Of a stretch of 37,806 nt of DNA, positions 17,473 through 25,085 are shown in pieces (the stretch's first letter is position 1; every line of letters starts with the position of its first letter). This DNA comes from Pleurocapsa sp. CCALA 161 (GTDB lineage Bacteria > Cyanobacteriota > Cyanobacteriia > Cyanobacteriales > Xenococcaceae), in NCBI RefSeq assembly GCF_003003995.1, contig NZ_PVWF01000051.1, forward strand, positions 1-37,806, given 5' to 3'. The notes under the pieces are model-generated. The model did not search any database. It was given only the letters and a program-made list of their open reading frames with translations, and had not been told where the DNA came from. The position numbers were made by a program, and so were the translations under genes.

Positions 17473-18804
17473 GTGATGTTTCTATTTACTATTTCTACTC
17501 GACTGCTTAATCAAGGTTTTCTGTTTTACCACAAACGTTTACTGCTTAAATATTTGCTCGCCACTGTCGCTATATTTAGTATTTCGGGAATATCTCTCTA
17601 TTTTTTTGTGATTAGAAGCTTAAACCAACAATTAAACCAAGAGCTTCTAACTTTAGTTGAAGCAGCAACTCCTAGCTTAAGTATGGTTAAAAGTGAAGGC
17701 AAACAAGGCCTTGAGCGCGAAATTTCTTGGGTTAAACTCTTCTCAGACCAACACCACGGTCTTGAATGGTACGATGACCAAGGAAAACTCTTGGCCAGGG
17801 AAGGTCATGACTTTATTCAATCTCCTATATTCAATAATATACAAGCGTTAAAATCCACCAAGAAAACCTCTGTATTCCATCGTCAGGGAAAGATTCAGAC
17901 TGCGACTATAGCCGTCTATAGTCACAACCCAAGAGAAGATAAGCTGTTACTAGAAGGTTATATTCGTGCTAGCCAATCAACTCAAGAAATTGAAGTTGTT
18001 TTCACTCAACTTAGATTAGGATTGCAACTAGGAGGTGCTACAGCTATAGTTTTAGTTAGTTTTAGCAGTATTTATTTAGCTACAGAAACTCTAAAACCTT
18101 TAAAAAAAGGGATTCAAAGGCTTCGGCGCATTATGACCAATGTTTCTCACCAGGTACGCACTCCATTGACCCGAATTAGTCTTGCTACTGAAATGTTACT
18201 CAACCAAACAAGTAAAAACCAAGTTAGCCAAGCTAGAAAACTCAATATTATTAATACTGCTACCGAACAAATCAGACATTTAGTAGAAGAGGTATCATTT
18301 TTAATTCGTATAGACACAACACCTAACCTCGGCAAGGTAAGATTTAACGATGTGTCGTTGATGGCAATCTTGCAAAGCCTAAGTGAACAATTTACGCCAA
18401 TTGCCAGAGCGAAGGGTGTTAATTTACAGACACAGTTATCTAAAGATATTATAATTAAAGGATATCAAGACGAGTTAAATCGGCTTTTGACCAATTTACT
18501 AGAAAATGCTATTAAATACACTGATGCACCAGGAAGTGTCTTTCTTTCGATCGAACAATCTCAGAAGAAAATTATTGTTACCATTAGAGATACAGGAATA
18601 GGTATTCCCAGCGATCATTTGCCGTTGATCTTTCAAGATTTTTGGCGGAGTGAGGCTGTAAAAGTTAAATATCCAGAAGGTTTAGGTTTAGGCCTGACCA
18701 TAGCTGAAGCCATCATACAACAACATCAAGGAAAAATTACCGTTATTAGTGAGGTAGGAGTGGGTAGCTGTTTCCAAGTTCATTTTCCTAAGGGAAAATT
18801 ATAA
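17473..18804 (+). CDS. Sensor histidine kinase 2, tandem paralogue, altered H-box
   Basis: The 443-residue protein has the same plan as the kinase before it and is clearly a paralogue: helix at about 24-48, sensor region sharing LLTLVEAATPSL and GYIRAS...STQEIE with its neighbour, second helix near 183-203, H226, N-box LLENAIKY, DTGIGIP and GLGLGLTI. Here the H-box is SHQVRTPLTRI: the Glu directly after the catalytic His, which is important for phosphotransfer and phosphatase activity, is Gln, while RTPL is normal. The first kinase shows the opposite pattern. The sensor regions differ enough that they may sense different signals or form a heterodimer. Confidence 0.92.
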   Translation: MMFLFTISTRLLNQGFLFYHKRLLLKYLLATVAIFSISGISLYFFVIRSLNQQLNQELLTLVEAATPSLSMVKSEGKQGLEREISWVKLFSDQHHGLEWYDDQGKLLAREGHDFIQSPIFNNIQALKSTKKTSVFHRQGKIQTATIAVYSHNPREDKLLLEGYIRASQSTQEIEVVFTQLRLGLQLGGATAIVLVSFSSIYLATETLKPLKKGIQRLRRIMTNVSHQVRTPLTRISLATEMLLNQTSKNQVSQARKLNIINTATEQIRHLVEEVSFLIRIDTTPNLGKVRFNDVSLMAILQSLSEQFTPIARAKGVNLQTQLSKDIIIKGYQDELNRLLTNLLENAIKYTDAPGSVFLSIEQSQKKIIVTIRDTGIGIPSDHLPLIFQDFWRSEAVKVKYPEGLGLGLTIAEAIIQQHQGKITVISEVGVGSCFQVHFPKGKL

Positions 18805-19063
18805 GTTTCAAATATATCGATTAACTAAAGTAACAAAAATTTATATTTCAAGATCACTATATTGTAGTTCACAAATAATTACTCAAATCTTATAGATAGT
18901 AGTAATTTACGTTTTCTGCTTAATTTTTTCTCTCACCAAAACTGATTTAAATAGAATTACAATAAATAATTTATTATCAAACAACAAAGCTAAACAGCTA
19001 TGCTGATTATGATTAAGTATCTTCATAATTTTTACTTGAAATAATTGTACGGTCAGATAATTT

Positions 19064-20137
19064 ATGTCTTCTAATTTATATACAGAACCTATACCTGACG
19101 AAGTTTTTGATTACTCTAGTTTAGATGTTAAGTATTTGAACTTTGTACAGGAGCAAACAGGTGAAATTCGCTCTTTAATGAAACGGACAGCTCAAGACAT
19201 TATTGAGATTGGACAAAGGTTGATTAAGGTCAAGAAGCTTCTAGGGCATGGACAGTACAGAAAATGGATCAAAGCTGAATTCAATTGGGGAAAATCAACG
19301 GCTAATTCGTTTGAAAATGTGGCTAAACAGTTTGCAGGTGTCCAAAATTTGGATGTTTTTGCTGCTTCAGCACTTTACGAGTTAGCAGCACCTTCAACTC
19401 ATGAAGCAGCTAGACAAGAAGCGATCGCTTTGGCTCAAGCTGGGGAGAAAATTAGCTACAAAGCTGCTAAAGAAATTAAGCAAAAATATAAAGCTAAGTT
19501 AGCTAAACCTCCGTTAGAATCTGCCCAGAAGTTTTTACCCTCCGAAGCAATTCAATTAAACGCAAAAGTAGAAATAGATCAAAAAGTAAACGCCCAAGAT
19601 TTATCAATTACTTCTGACTTAGCTGAAGACTCGGCTTCATCTCCAAGGCAATTTCATCAACAAGAAATCATTGATATTTATCCTCAAGTAGTGGAAGAGC
19701 AATCGACAGTTTCTCTTAAGATTACAGCATCCCAATCTGAGCATTGGTGGAAGTTAGGAAATCATCATCTTTATTGTGGGGAGCCCAATTCGCAGGAATT
19801 TCAAAGCAAGTTACCCAATAGAATTGCCTTAGCTGTGGCTTTTCCTTCCACTGCTGGTTGGAGTTGGGGAAATTTAGAGTCGAAAATAAATTCTTCTCTA
19901 ACTCTTTTCAGTAGCTATGAAGATGTCGATTTAAAGTTATTTCGAGAAATGTTACGTAATGTATTAGAGCTTTATACTGATGGTCAAGAAACGGTTTTAT
20001 TTGCTTTCGTTCCCGATCCTGCTTTACTTTTGTTGGCAGAAAGTCTTGATTGTCAATGTTTCATTGCTGAAAATGATGAAAAACTTTGCCAAGCAGTAAT
20101 TCAGGCTTGGAAACAAATAGGCGGAAAAGTAGATTGA
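19064..20137 (+). CDS. DUF3102 protein with vestigial methyltransferase-like C-terminus
   Basis: The 357-residue product has an N-terminal DUF3102 region (about 25-150, with IIEIGQRLIKVKKLLGHGQY and WIKAEFNWGKSTA), thought to be DNA-related because it occurs near mobile and plasmid genes. A Gln/Ala/Lys-rich linker leads to a C-terminal part from about residue 225 starting SEHWWKLGNHHLYCGE. This looks like the start of ParB-linked N4/N6 DNA methylases (W-x-LG-x-H-x-L-x-CGD). The catalytic DPPY/NPPY motif that should follow is not visible (AFPSTAGWSWG is in its place), so methylation is unlikely. The upstream region has no strong ribosome site. Confidence 0.75.
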   Translation: MSSNLYTEPIPDEVFDYSSLDVKYLNFVQEQTGEIRSLMKRTAQDIIEIGQRLIKVKKLLGHGQYRKWIKAEFNWGKSTANSFENVAKQFAGVQNLDVFAASALYELAAPSTHEAARQEAIALAQAGEKISYKAAKEIKQKYKAKLAKPPLESAQKFLPSEAIQLNAKVEIDQKVNAQDLSITSDLAEDSASSPRQFHQQEIIDIYPQVVEEQSTVSLKITASQSEHWWKLGNHHLYCGEPNSQEFQSKLPNRIALAVAFPSTAGWSWGNLESKINSSLTLFSSYEDVDLKLFREMLRNVLELYTDGQETVLFAFVPDPALLLLAESLDCQCFIAENDEKLCQAVIQAWKQIGGKVD

Positions 20138-20192
20138 TAGAAGTTACGTATTGACAGTGAAGAGAGAATATAAAGGAGGTATTATGTTGTTA

Positions 20193-20945
20193 TCATTCAT
20201 CGCTTTCAACTAATTGTGAGAGAACAATCGGTAGTGTGGCAAAAAGTTGGGATAAAACAATCTGATTCAACCAAGAACAGTGTTTTGGTGTGTAATAAAA
20301 AACGATTTTATGCTCAGGGTTATTGAGAAATTCGGCTCTAGTTGCCATTGACTCTAGTATTCCTGACTGACCTTTCTTGCCCAAAATCATGACGGGAATT
20401 TCATCATTTGAGGCAATCCAACGAACCAAAGATTCGGATTGATGAGTGTTTAAACAGTCCATCACTAAATGCCACTTTTTTATTTGAGGATTAGCTTTAA
20501 CCATTTGCTGCACATGGGTCATAAAATCTAGCTCAGTTCTAGTTTGACCGATACTTTCGTGTAAGATTTTGCCACTACTAATATCAAAACTAGCAATTAG
20601 AGTTTGAGTGCCATGTCGAATATACTCGAACTCTCTTTTGATTGGCTGACCTGGTTTTATTGGTTTGTCAGGAGCTTGTCTTTCTAGAGCTTGTATTCCT
20701 GTCATCTCATCGATACTAATAATCCTTTCTCCCTTTGTTCTTAAATTTTGTGCTTGTTCGTACAACCAACAGATATTTTTGGTTTTTTCGTCAAACTTTT
20801 CGTCGGGGGGGGATTCAACCAATATTCTGATTGATGTGGTTTCAATGTTGCTTCTGACAATAATCGAGCGACATGTCTGGGAGAAATAGTTGTGACTATC
20901 TTTTGTTTTTCCATTTCTTCGGCTAATTCTCTTGATGTCCAATGA
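20193..20945 (-). pseudogene. Truncated, frameshifted IS630-family transposase
   Basis: The minus strand encodes the DDE part of an IS630 transposase, with ISIDEMTGIQALER, WHLVMDCLNTHQSESLV and YTPKHCSWLNQI. After NQI (about 20264) the expected sequence following the third acidic residue is replaced by unrelated residues. At the other end the HTH part (SHWTSRELAEEMEKQKIV...) is in a different frame. The switch happens at a run of eight C (minus strand, 20805-20812); six or nine C would restore the frame. This could be slippage-type frameshifting, but both ends are missing, so the copy is dead. It abuts an IS5 fragment at about 20945. Confidence 0.85.
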
Positions 20946-21423
20946 CTTAGAAGATGTTGGTTATGGTTATAAAGGGAAAGGAATTTTGATTCATACTTTA
21001 ACCGAAGGTGGCGGAATGCCTCTTGCCAATTGCACTACTGCTGCTAATGGTAGTGAAAGAGAGCAAATTTTTCCTTTGCTTGATAGTGTGAAGTTGAAAA
21101 CATTAAAAGCAGGGAGACCGAAGAAAAGAGTTAAAGTTTTAGCAGCAGATAAAGGCTATGATTCTAAGGAAAAGCGCGCTGCTTTAAGAAAACGGGGTAT
21201 TAGACCTCAACTACCTCAACGAATTTATCAAACCCCGAAAAATCTCGGAAGACCAATCAAAATATCTGTTGCGAGATTTCAACAAGAAAGATGTTTCGCT
21301 TGGTATCAACGCAAATATCGCCGTCTAGTTGTTCGATGGGAACGTCAAAAAATCAATTTTGATGCCTTTTTATCTTTGGCGACCGTTCATATCTGGATTA
21401 ACAAAATATTATTAGTGGGATAG
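20945..21423 (+). pseudogene. IS5-family transposase, C-terminal fragment
   Basis: The frame from about 20945 encodes the C-terminal part of an IS5 (IS427-group) transposase: YGYKGKGILIHTLTEGGGMP, VLAADKGYDSKEKRAALRKRGI, then the conserved end with FAWYQRKYRRLVVRWERQ and INFDAFLSLATVHIW. The N-terminal third and the first catalytic Asp are missing. The ATG at 20932 belongs to antisense of the adjoining IS630 fragment and is not a true start. The word CTGTCTCAA near 21486 resembles IS5-group ends and may be the right terminus. Confidence 0.85.
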
Positions 21424-21567
21424 GTTCATATACAGAAGAGTAAAGAATTTCTTTTTTGTGACCTTCTTACTCCCCCTTTACAAGCTGTCTCAAGAAATAG
21501 CCTCACGTAATGCAAGTGTGATATTTAATTTGACTTTTAATAAAACTGTAGAGACTGAAAGTTTAAT

Positions 21568-21762
21568 TTACACAGAAATAAGTCCATCTTTTTCTAGCTT
21601 CTCAGCGATCGCTTTTCTAATATATTCACTGCGATTCGGTAAAGAACGAACAATAGCATCAATTTCAGGAGGAAGTTTGACGCTGACTGGCGTTTGCTTA
21701 TGGGTTACCCCCAATCCTTTTCCCTGGAATAAATAATCTTTTTTCTGGTCTGTGTTTTCCAT
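21568..21762 (-). CDS. Small ribbon-helix-helix-like protein, possible antitoxin
   Basis: From the ATG at 21762 the product has 64 residues. The C-terminal half reads TPVSVKLPPEIDAIVRSLPN RSEYIRKAIAEKL: a beta strand with alternating residues followed by two helices, as in CopG/ribbon-helix-helix repressors and antitoxins of cyanobacteria. The frame extends two codons further to a TTG, but the ATG is preferred. No toxin gene is next to it, so it may be an orphan antitoxin or a regulator. A 12-bp palindrome overlapping a -10-like TATACT lies immediately upstream, suggesting autoregulation. It follows the IS5 fragment in a region rich in mobile remnants. Confidence 0.7.
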   Translation of the reverse strand: MENTDQKKDYLFQGKGLGVTHKQTPVSVKLPPEIDAIVRSLPNRSEYIRKAIAEKLEKDGLISV

Positions 21763-21768
21763 AAACAA

Positions 21769-21780
21769 CGAGTATACTCG
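21769..21780 (-). promoter_or_regulatory. Palindromic operator overlapping a -10 box
   Basis: CGAGTATACTCG is a perfect 12-bp palindrome 6 nt before the ATG of the ribbon-helix-helix gene. It contains TATACT, a plausible -10, although its closeness to the start codon would leave almost no leader. A dimeric RHH protein binding here would repress its own gene. Confidence 0.5.
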
Positions 21781-21977
21781 ATATCACGTGCTATTATTAT
21801 GACAGAGAGTTAGGGTCGGCAAAACTTGTTCTTTCTGTCTAATACTCAAAGCCAAAAAAGGCTTTGTCATCGTCAACAACTTAAAAGTTTAAACAATGAA
21901 CTTAATATCAAGTATACATGATGGTTCAATTGATGTAGTAGCTTTTGAAACCACTAAAGAGCAAACATTTAAGCGTG

Positions 21978-22001
21978 GCGAAGTCCTTTAGGACTTATCG
22001 C
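21978..22001. repeat. Dispersed GCGAAG/TCCTTTAGGA repeat, copy 4
   Basis: GCGAAG (21978-21983) is followed directly by the palindrome TCCTTTAGGA and then CTTATCGC, so the outer ends GCGAAG/CTTATCGC are also partly complementary. It belongs to the same family as the copies at 3946, 8569-8665 and 24222. Confidence 0.75.
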
Positions 22002-22064
22002 AAAAAACCGCAAAGTTTTCTAGACAATATAGCAAAAGATTTTTGTCTCCATCAATCAAGTTTT

Positions 22065-22094
22065 CAAGTTACCCAGGTAACTTGAAACCTGGGT
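22065..22094 (+). promoter_or_regulatory. Two mutually exclusive hairpins in a leader
   Basis: CAAGTTACC (22065-22073) pairs perfectly with GGTAACTTG (22076-22084). ACCCAGGT (22071-22078) can instead pair with ACCTGGGT (22087-22094). The two structures share bases and exclude each other. They lie about 30 nt upstream of a 26-codon frame at 22126, so a leader switch or a protein-binding site is possible. Confidence 0.45.
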
Positions 22095-22125
22095 ATAACC
22101 TTCTATCTCTTCATAAGCAATAATC

Positions 22126-22206
22126 ATGACAACTATTAAGTTTCTGCTGTCACCCGTGAAGGCAGTAAAGTTAGAGGTGAGTTTAGGAGACAAAAACTAT
22201 GCCTAA
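22126..22206 (+). CDS. Possible 26-residue small ORF overlapping the next start
   Basis: A short frame (start MTTIKFLLSPVKAVKLEV) ends with a TAA that overlaps the ATG of the following reading frame by 8 nt, and the AGGAG site of that next frame lies inside it. Such overlap suggests translational coupling. No family is recognised, and the small size makes the call uncertain. Confidence 0.3.
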   Translation: MTTIKFLLSPVKAVKLEVSLGDKNYA

Positions 22207-22393
22207 ACTGATTAAATTAAAATCCAGCTTAGATCTAACTCATGATGAATCCCGCGATCGCCTCGCATTAGAAAGAAAAGTGGAACGGGCTTTTTATGTA
22301 GCAGGGGTAGCCTTAGCCCAATTAAGAGATCGCAGGTTATATCGTTCAACTCACAGTAGTTTTGAGCGTGGGGGACGCTGCATTGTTAATTAG
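22199..22393 (+). pseudogene. Truncated plasmid-type DNA-binding-like protein
   Basis: The 64-residue frame starts with a good AGGAG site and encodes ERKVERAFYVAGVALAQLRD RRLYRSTHSSFE. This resembles the beginning of a protein family I know from cyanobacterial plasmids and genomic islands, where an HTH part follows after YR..H..FE. Here the similarity stops after SSFE and the frame closes within ten codons, so the DNA-binding part is lost. The remaining N-terminal piece is unlikely to function. Confidence 0.5.
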
Positions 22394-22516
22394 GGTTGAG
22401 AGCGATCGCGATTCTTTCCACGGAGTGCGGTCGTTTCTCGTATTTGTACGAAAAGCATTTTTTCAATCAACTTTTATGGCTGGTAAATTAATGTTTTCCG
22501 TTTTCCAATATCTTAA

Positions 22517-22565
22517 TTGTATACTGTCTGCAAACACCTGTCAACTATCGGTAGACAATATACAA
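22517..22565 (+). promoter_or_regulatory. Inverted-repeat operator of the XRE gene
   Basis: TTGTATACTGTCTGC (22517-22531) and GTAGACAATATACAA (22551-22565) are inverted copies matching at 13 of 15 positions, with a 19-nt spacer. The right arm ends 4 nt before the ATG at 22570, and the left arm contains a TATACT that could be a -10. This is what an autoregulating XRE repressor would bind. Confidence 0.7.
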
Positions 22566-22569
22566 TAGA

Positions 22570-22839
22570 ATGAAAGTTGGAAAACAACTTATGAAAACAT
22601 TGCAAGTCAAGCGAGTTAAAACAAATGTTATTGATTTCCCTGGTTTGGGAAAGCGAATAAAGGAGGCAAGAGAAAAAGATGATCGTTCTTTAGTTCAAAT
22701 TTGTAAGCAGTGTGATATTAGTAGAGCTTATTGGTATCAGTTAGAGGCAGAAGATATGCGCTCGGCTGTTACAGAAGAAATAATCAGAAGAATAGAGACA
22801 ATACTAAATGTTGATTTAGGAGTCAGTTTTGATGATTAA
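22570..22839 (+). CDS. XRE-family HTH transcriptional regulator
   Basis: The 89-residue product has a Cro/C1-type helix-turn-helix at about 24-80: LGKRIKEAREKDDRSLVQIC, then CDISRAYWYQLEAE as the recognition region, and IIRRIETILNVDLG at the end. Length and form match small orphan XRE regulators on cyanobacterial plasmids and islands. ATGs at 22570 and 22591 are both possible; I chose the first because the inverted-repeat operator ends just before it. With the ribbon-helix-helix gene, the Phd/PIN pair and the truncated plasmid-type gene it suggests an integrated or decaying mobile segment. Confidence 0.85.
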   Translation: MKVGKQLMKTLQVKRVKTNVIDFPGLGKRIKEAREKDDRSLVQICKQCDISRAYWYQLEAEDMRSAVTEEIIRRIETILNVDLGVSFDD

Positions 22840-23474
22840 TCTTTAAAAATAAAAGCTATCCAAATTGTCTTAGCTGTCACTCAAGAGAAATTTGCATTCT
22901 CGTAGCAGCTTGCCACATATTAAAAATCGCCAAAGCAAAAGCGATCGCCATTCTTTGCACGGAAACCTGCGATCGCTTTAATTACACAAATCCCGTTAGG
23001 AGGGAAAAAATGATTACTTATATTTTAAGTGCAGTAGTGAAAAACTGCACCCACATTTCTACACAAGCATTTTTAAACCGCTTAAACCAGTTGGGAGGTG
23101 CGCTGTGATTGGATTCATAACGCCTTTCAACATTCTCGACTATATAGATCGCTTGAACGTAGTTATGAAGCAAAGGGTCAAAAGACTGGAGAGCATACAA
23201 ACTATCTGAAGTAGTTAAACATTGTCAGGGGAGATGGGTATTAGGCTTAGAAGGAGAAGGATGTGTAGAAACAGCCAGAGCGATCGCTCTATGTGGAATA
23301 ACATGGCAGGGTTCTAACTGGAAAAAAGAGGCGATCGCGTTATGGATTCCTTTATACCAGTTCACTTTGGTACATTTACAGGTTTACCTTCTCGTATTCT
23401 TTATAGCTTAATTATTTTTCCTAGAGGAACTAACACCAATGTTAATATAAACTAAACTTACAAACTTAGTCTAT
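22840..23474. other. Gene-poor stretch with degenerate fragments
   Basis: This 635-nt stretch holds no full gene. A 32-codon frame at 23010-23108 has a strong AGGAGG site but no recognisable product. The reading around 23220-23350 (for example RWVLGLEGEGCVETARAIAL) looks like a leftover of some coding sequence that I cannot name. A word with GCGATCGC, ATTCTTT and CACGGA (22941-22963) repeats one at 22402-22424. Confidence 0.45.
23010..23108 (+). CDS. Possible 32-residue small ORF with strong ribosome site
   Basis: The frame begins MITYILSAVVKNC, 6 nt after a perfect AGGAGG, one of the best ribosome sites in the window. It could be a small real gene or the start of a larger gene that has decayed. 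Nothing identifies the product. Confidence 0.3.
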   Translation: MITYILSAVVKNCTHISTQAFLNRLNQLGGAL

Positions 23475-23717
23475 ATGGAAATCATCAATATTCACCAAAC
23501 TAAAACTCAGTTATCAAAACTGCTACAAAGAGTATCTTTAGGAGAAGAGTTTATCATTGCCAATCGTGGAACACCAGTAGCTAAACTTTCGCCTTATCAA
23601 ACACCTATAACTAATTTTCGTATTTCAGGTAGACTAGCTGGTCAAATTAAAATTGCGGAAGATTTTGATGAAGTAGACGATCAAATTGTAAGTCTTTTTC
23701 AAGGAGAAGAAGAGTGA
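23475..23717 (+). CDS. Type II antitoxin, Phd/YefM family
   Basis: The 80-residue protein is a typical prevent-host-death antitoxin: INIHQTKTQLSKLLQRVSLG, then the strand with EEFIIANRGTPVAKLSPY, and a flexible acidic C-terminus ending FQGEEE. The N-terminal half forms the DNA-binding dimer that represses the operon, and the acidic tail wraps around the toxin. It overlaps the start of the downstream PIN-domain gene by 4 nt, so the two are translationally coupled. These pairs are frequent in cyanobacteria and often sit in unstable regions like this one. Confidence 0.92.
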   Translation: MEIINIHQTKTQLSKLLQRVSLGEEFIIANRGTPVAKLSPYQTPITNFRISGRLAGQIKIAEDFDEVDDQIVSLFQGEEE

Positions 23718-24100
23718 AGCTCTTATTGGATACTCATTGCTGGCTATGGTGGTTAAATGAGCCGCGAAAATTGTCTCCTTCAATGGAACAAGCCATTGCC
23801 GATCCTAACAATGAACTATTTCTTTCTGTAGCAAGCATCTGGGAAATTGCTATTAAAGTAGCTATTGGAAAACTGATAATTCCCCTACCTCTGGCTCAAT
23901 TAGTTACCCAACAATTACCAATAGATAGGATTAACACTCTCGATATCCGAACAATTCACGCTCTAAAGATTGAAGAATTACCTGCTTATCATCAAGATCC
24001 TTTTGATCGTATTTTGATAGCACAAGCGATTTGTGAAAATTTGACAATTATTACTCGCGATCGCAAATTTACTAACTACCCAGTTTTACTACAAAAATAA
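23714..24100 (+). CDS. PIN-domain RNase toxin (VapC-like)
   Basis: The 128-residue PIN protein starts at a GTG overlapping the antitoxin stop. The metal-binding acidic residues of the active site are present: D6 (LLDTHCW), E44 (SIWEIAIK), D95/D98 (HQDPFDR) and D116 (ITRDRKF). The form with DTHCWLWW and HQDPFDRILIAQA is the subgroup usually paired with Phd/YefM antitoxins. It should cleave RNA, often tRNA or rRNA, when not held by the antitoxin. The module appears intact and may be active. Confidence 0.92.
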   Translation: MKLLLDTHCWLWWLNEPRKLSPSMEQAIADPNNELFLSVASIWEIAIKVAIGKLIIPLPLAQLVTQQLPIDRINTLDIRTIHALKIEELPAYHQDPFDRILIAQAICENLTIITRDRKFTNYPVLLQK

Positions 24101-24221
24101 TTTATGCCTAATGTGAATTTAAAATTTTCGCAGATCGTCCGTGCAGGGCTTTAAATTGAGTTATTTAACTAATGTTACGCAAAACAACTAGAAATAGATA
24201 GTTTCGATAGTTTCAGTAAGT

Positions 24222-24244
24222 TATCCTAAAGGATACACTTCGCT
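24222..24244. repeat. Dispersed GCGAAG/TCCTTTAGGA repeat, copy 5 (inverted)
   Basis: TTATCCTAAAGGATACACTT followed by CGC is the exact reverse complement of the copy near 3946, identical over 22 bases. It lies in the gap after the PIN toxin. Confidence 0.75.
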
Positions 24245-24396
24245 ATGAAAATAGATCAATAAACCCTTTCCCCTTTCTTCTTTCGCGATCTTTACAGATC
24301 AGTGAGTGCGTAACATCAATTACTTAATTATAACTACAAGACGTTACAATCAATACCGTTCAAAAATATTCGCTCTAGCGTTCAAAATCGCTTTTA

Positions 24397-24603
24397 TTGC
24401 TCCTACCACTTCTGATCCTCTTATTGAGAGTAGTTCTTATTACAGGGGAACAGTTTGAAGTTGGGCTAAAAGGAGAATTTCTAGACCGCAGATTAGCAGC
24501 GACTCTATCAGCTTATCAAATTACCAGAGCTAACGATGTTGTTCCCGGTTTTAAGTTTAGCTTAACGATCGCCTTTCTCGAACAAATTACTGAGGGCGAT
24601 TAG
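24397..24603 (+). pseudogene. TonB-dependent siderophore receptor fragment
   Basis: The frame contains GEQFEVGLKGEFLDRRLAAT followed by LSAYQITRAND, a well-conserved beta-strand pair from the barrel of TonB-dependent siderophore receptors. Only about 45 residues of a protein that should have 700-850 remain, and the flanks do not continue the similarity. It is a decayed remnant of an iron-uptake gene. Confidence 0.7.
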
Positions 24604-24684
24604 GCTCCGCCTACGCTTCGCGATCGCTTGGTCACTCTAACTGTATACTGTGCCAGCTTGATTAAATCAAAATAGTAATAGATT

Positions 24685-24882
24685 ATGAAAACTGCACCTG
24701 AAAAAGAACAAACTTATCCTCAAGTTAGATCAAACCCTTACCACCGAGCTATACCTTGGCTGTTTTGGTCTGGGTTCTTGGGCATAACTATTATGGGTGG
24801 TTGGATAGGTTATGAGAAATATTTTCAGCGATCGCTGCTTAAGTCTACGTCCCTTTCTTGCTTAAGTTTTCGTGCAAGTTGA
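24685..24882 (+). pseudogene. N-terminal fragment of a membrane-anchored protein, perhaps an efflux adaptor
   Basis: From an ATG at 24685 the frame gives a polar N-terminus, then one membrane helix (IPWLFWSGFLGITIMGGWIG), then YEKYFQRSL. After that it runs into the antisense of an IS630 remnant that begins at 24825. The layout of short basic tail plus single anchor is like membrane-fusion (HlyD/AcrA-type) adaptors, but the remaining part is too short for certainty. The gene was probably cut by the insertion or by a later deletion. Confidence 0.4.
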
Positions 24883-25043
24883 ACGCTATTATAAGTTCGC
24901 TCTTCTTCATTTAAACAAGTTTCTATGTATTCCAAGTCTTCTGCTTTCCACTTTGCTTTTACTCCTCTTCCAGGAGCTGACCGTAATCCCACCAATTCTC
25001 GGTCTTGCCAACGTTGAATTGTCGCTCTGACTGTATGTTCATG
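24825..25043 (-). pseudogene. IS630-family transposase, internal HTH fragment
   Basis: Read on the minus strand from 25043, the sequence gives TVRATIQRWQDRELVGLRSA, then GRGVKAKWKAEDLEYIETCL, EERTYNSVQLARKLKQERDV and DLSSDR before a stop. This is the linker between the HTH domains of IS630 transposases. The N-terminal HTH and the whole DDE domain are missing. The right end of the fragment (24825-24835) coincides with a HIP1 site. Confidence 0.75.
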
Positions 25044-25085
25044 ACAATATAGATAAATACGTTATTAACCGTTGGTCGATTTTTC

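Noticed and set aside
20932-20944. ATG at 20932 as start of the IS5-type gene
   Set aside because: The first codons are antisense of the IS630 fragment; the IS5 similarity begins only after about 20945.
22362-22568. 68-residue plus-strand frame before the XRE gene
   Set aside because: It runs through the truncated gene end and the operator repeat, and has no recognisable protein features.
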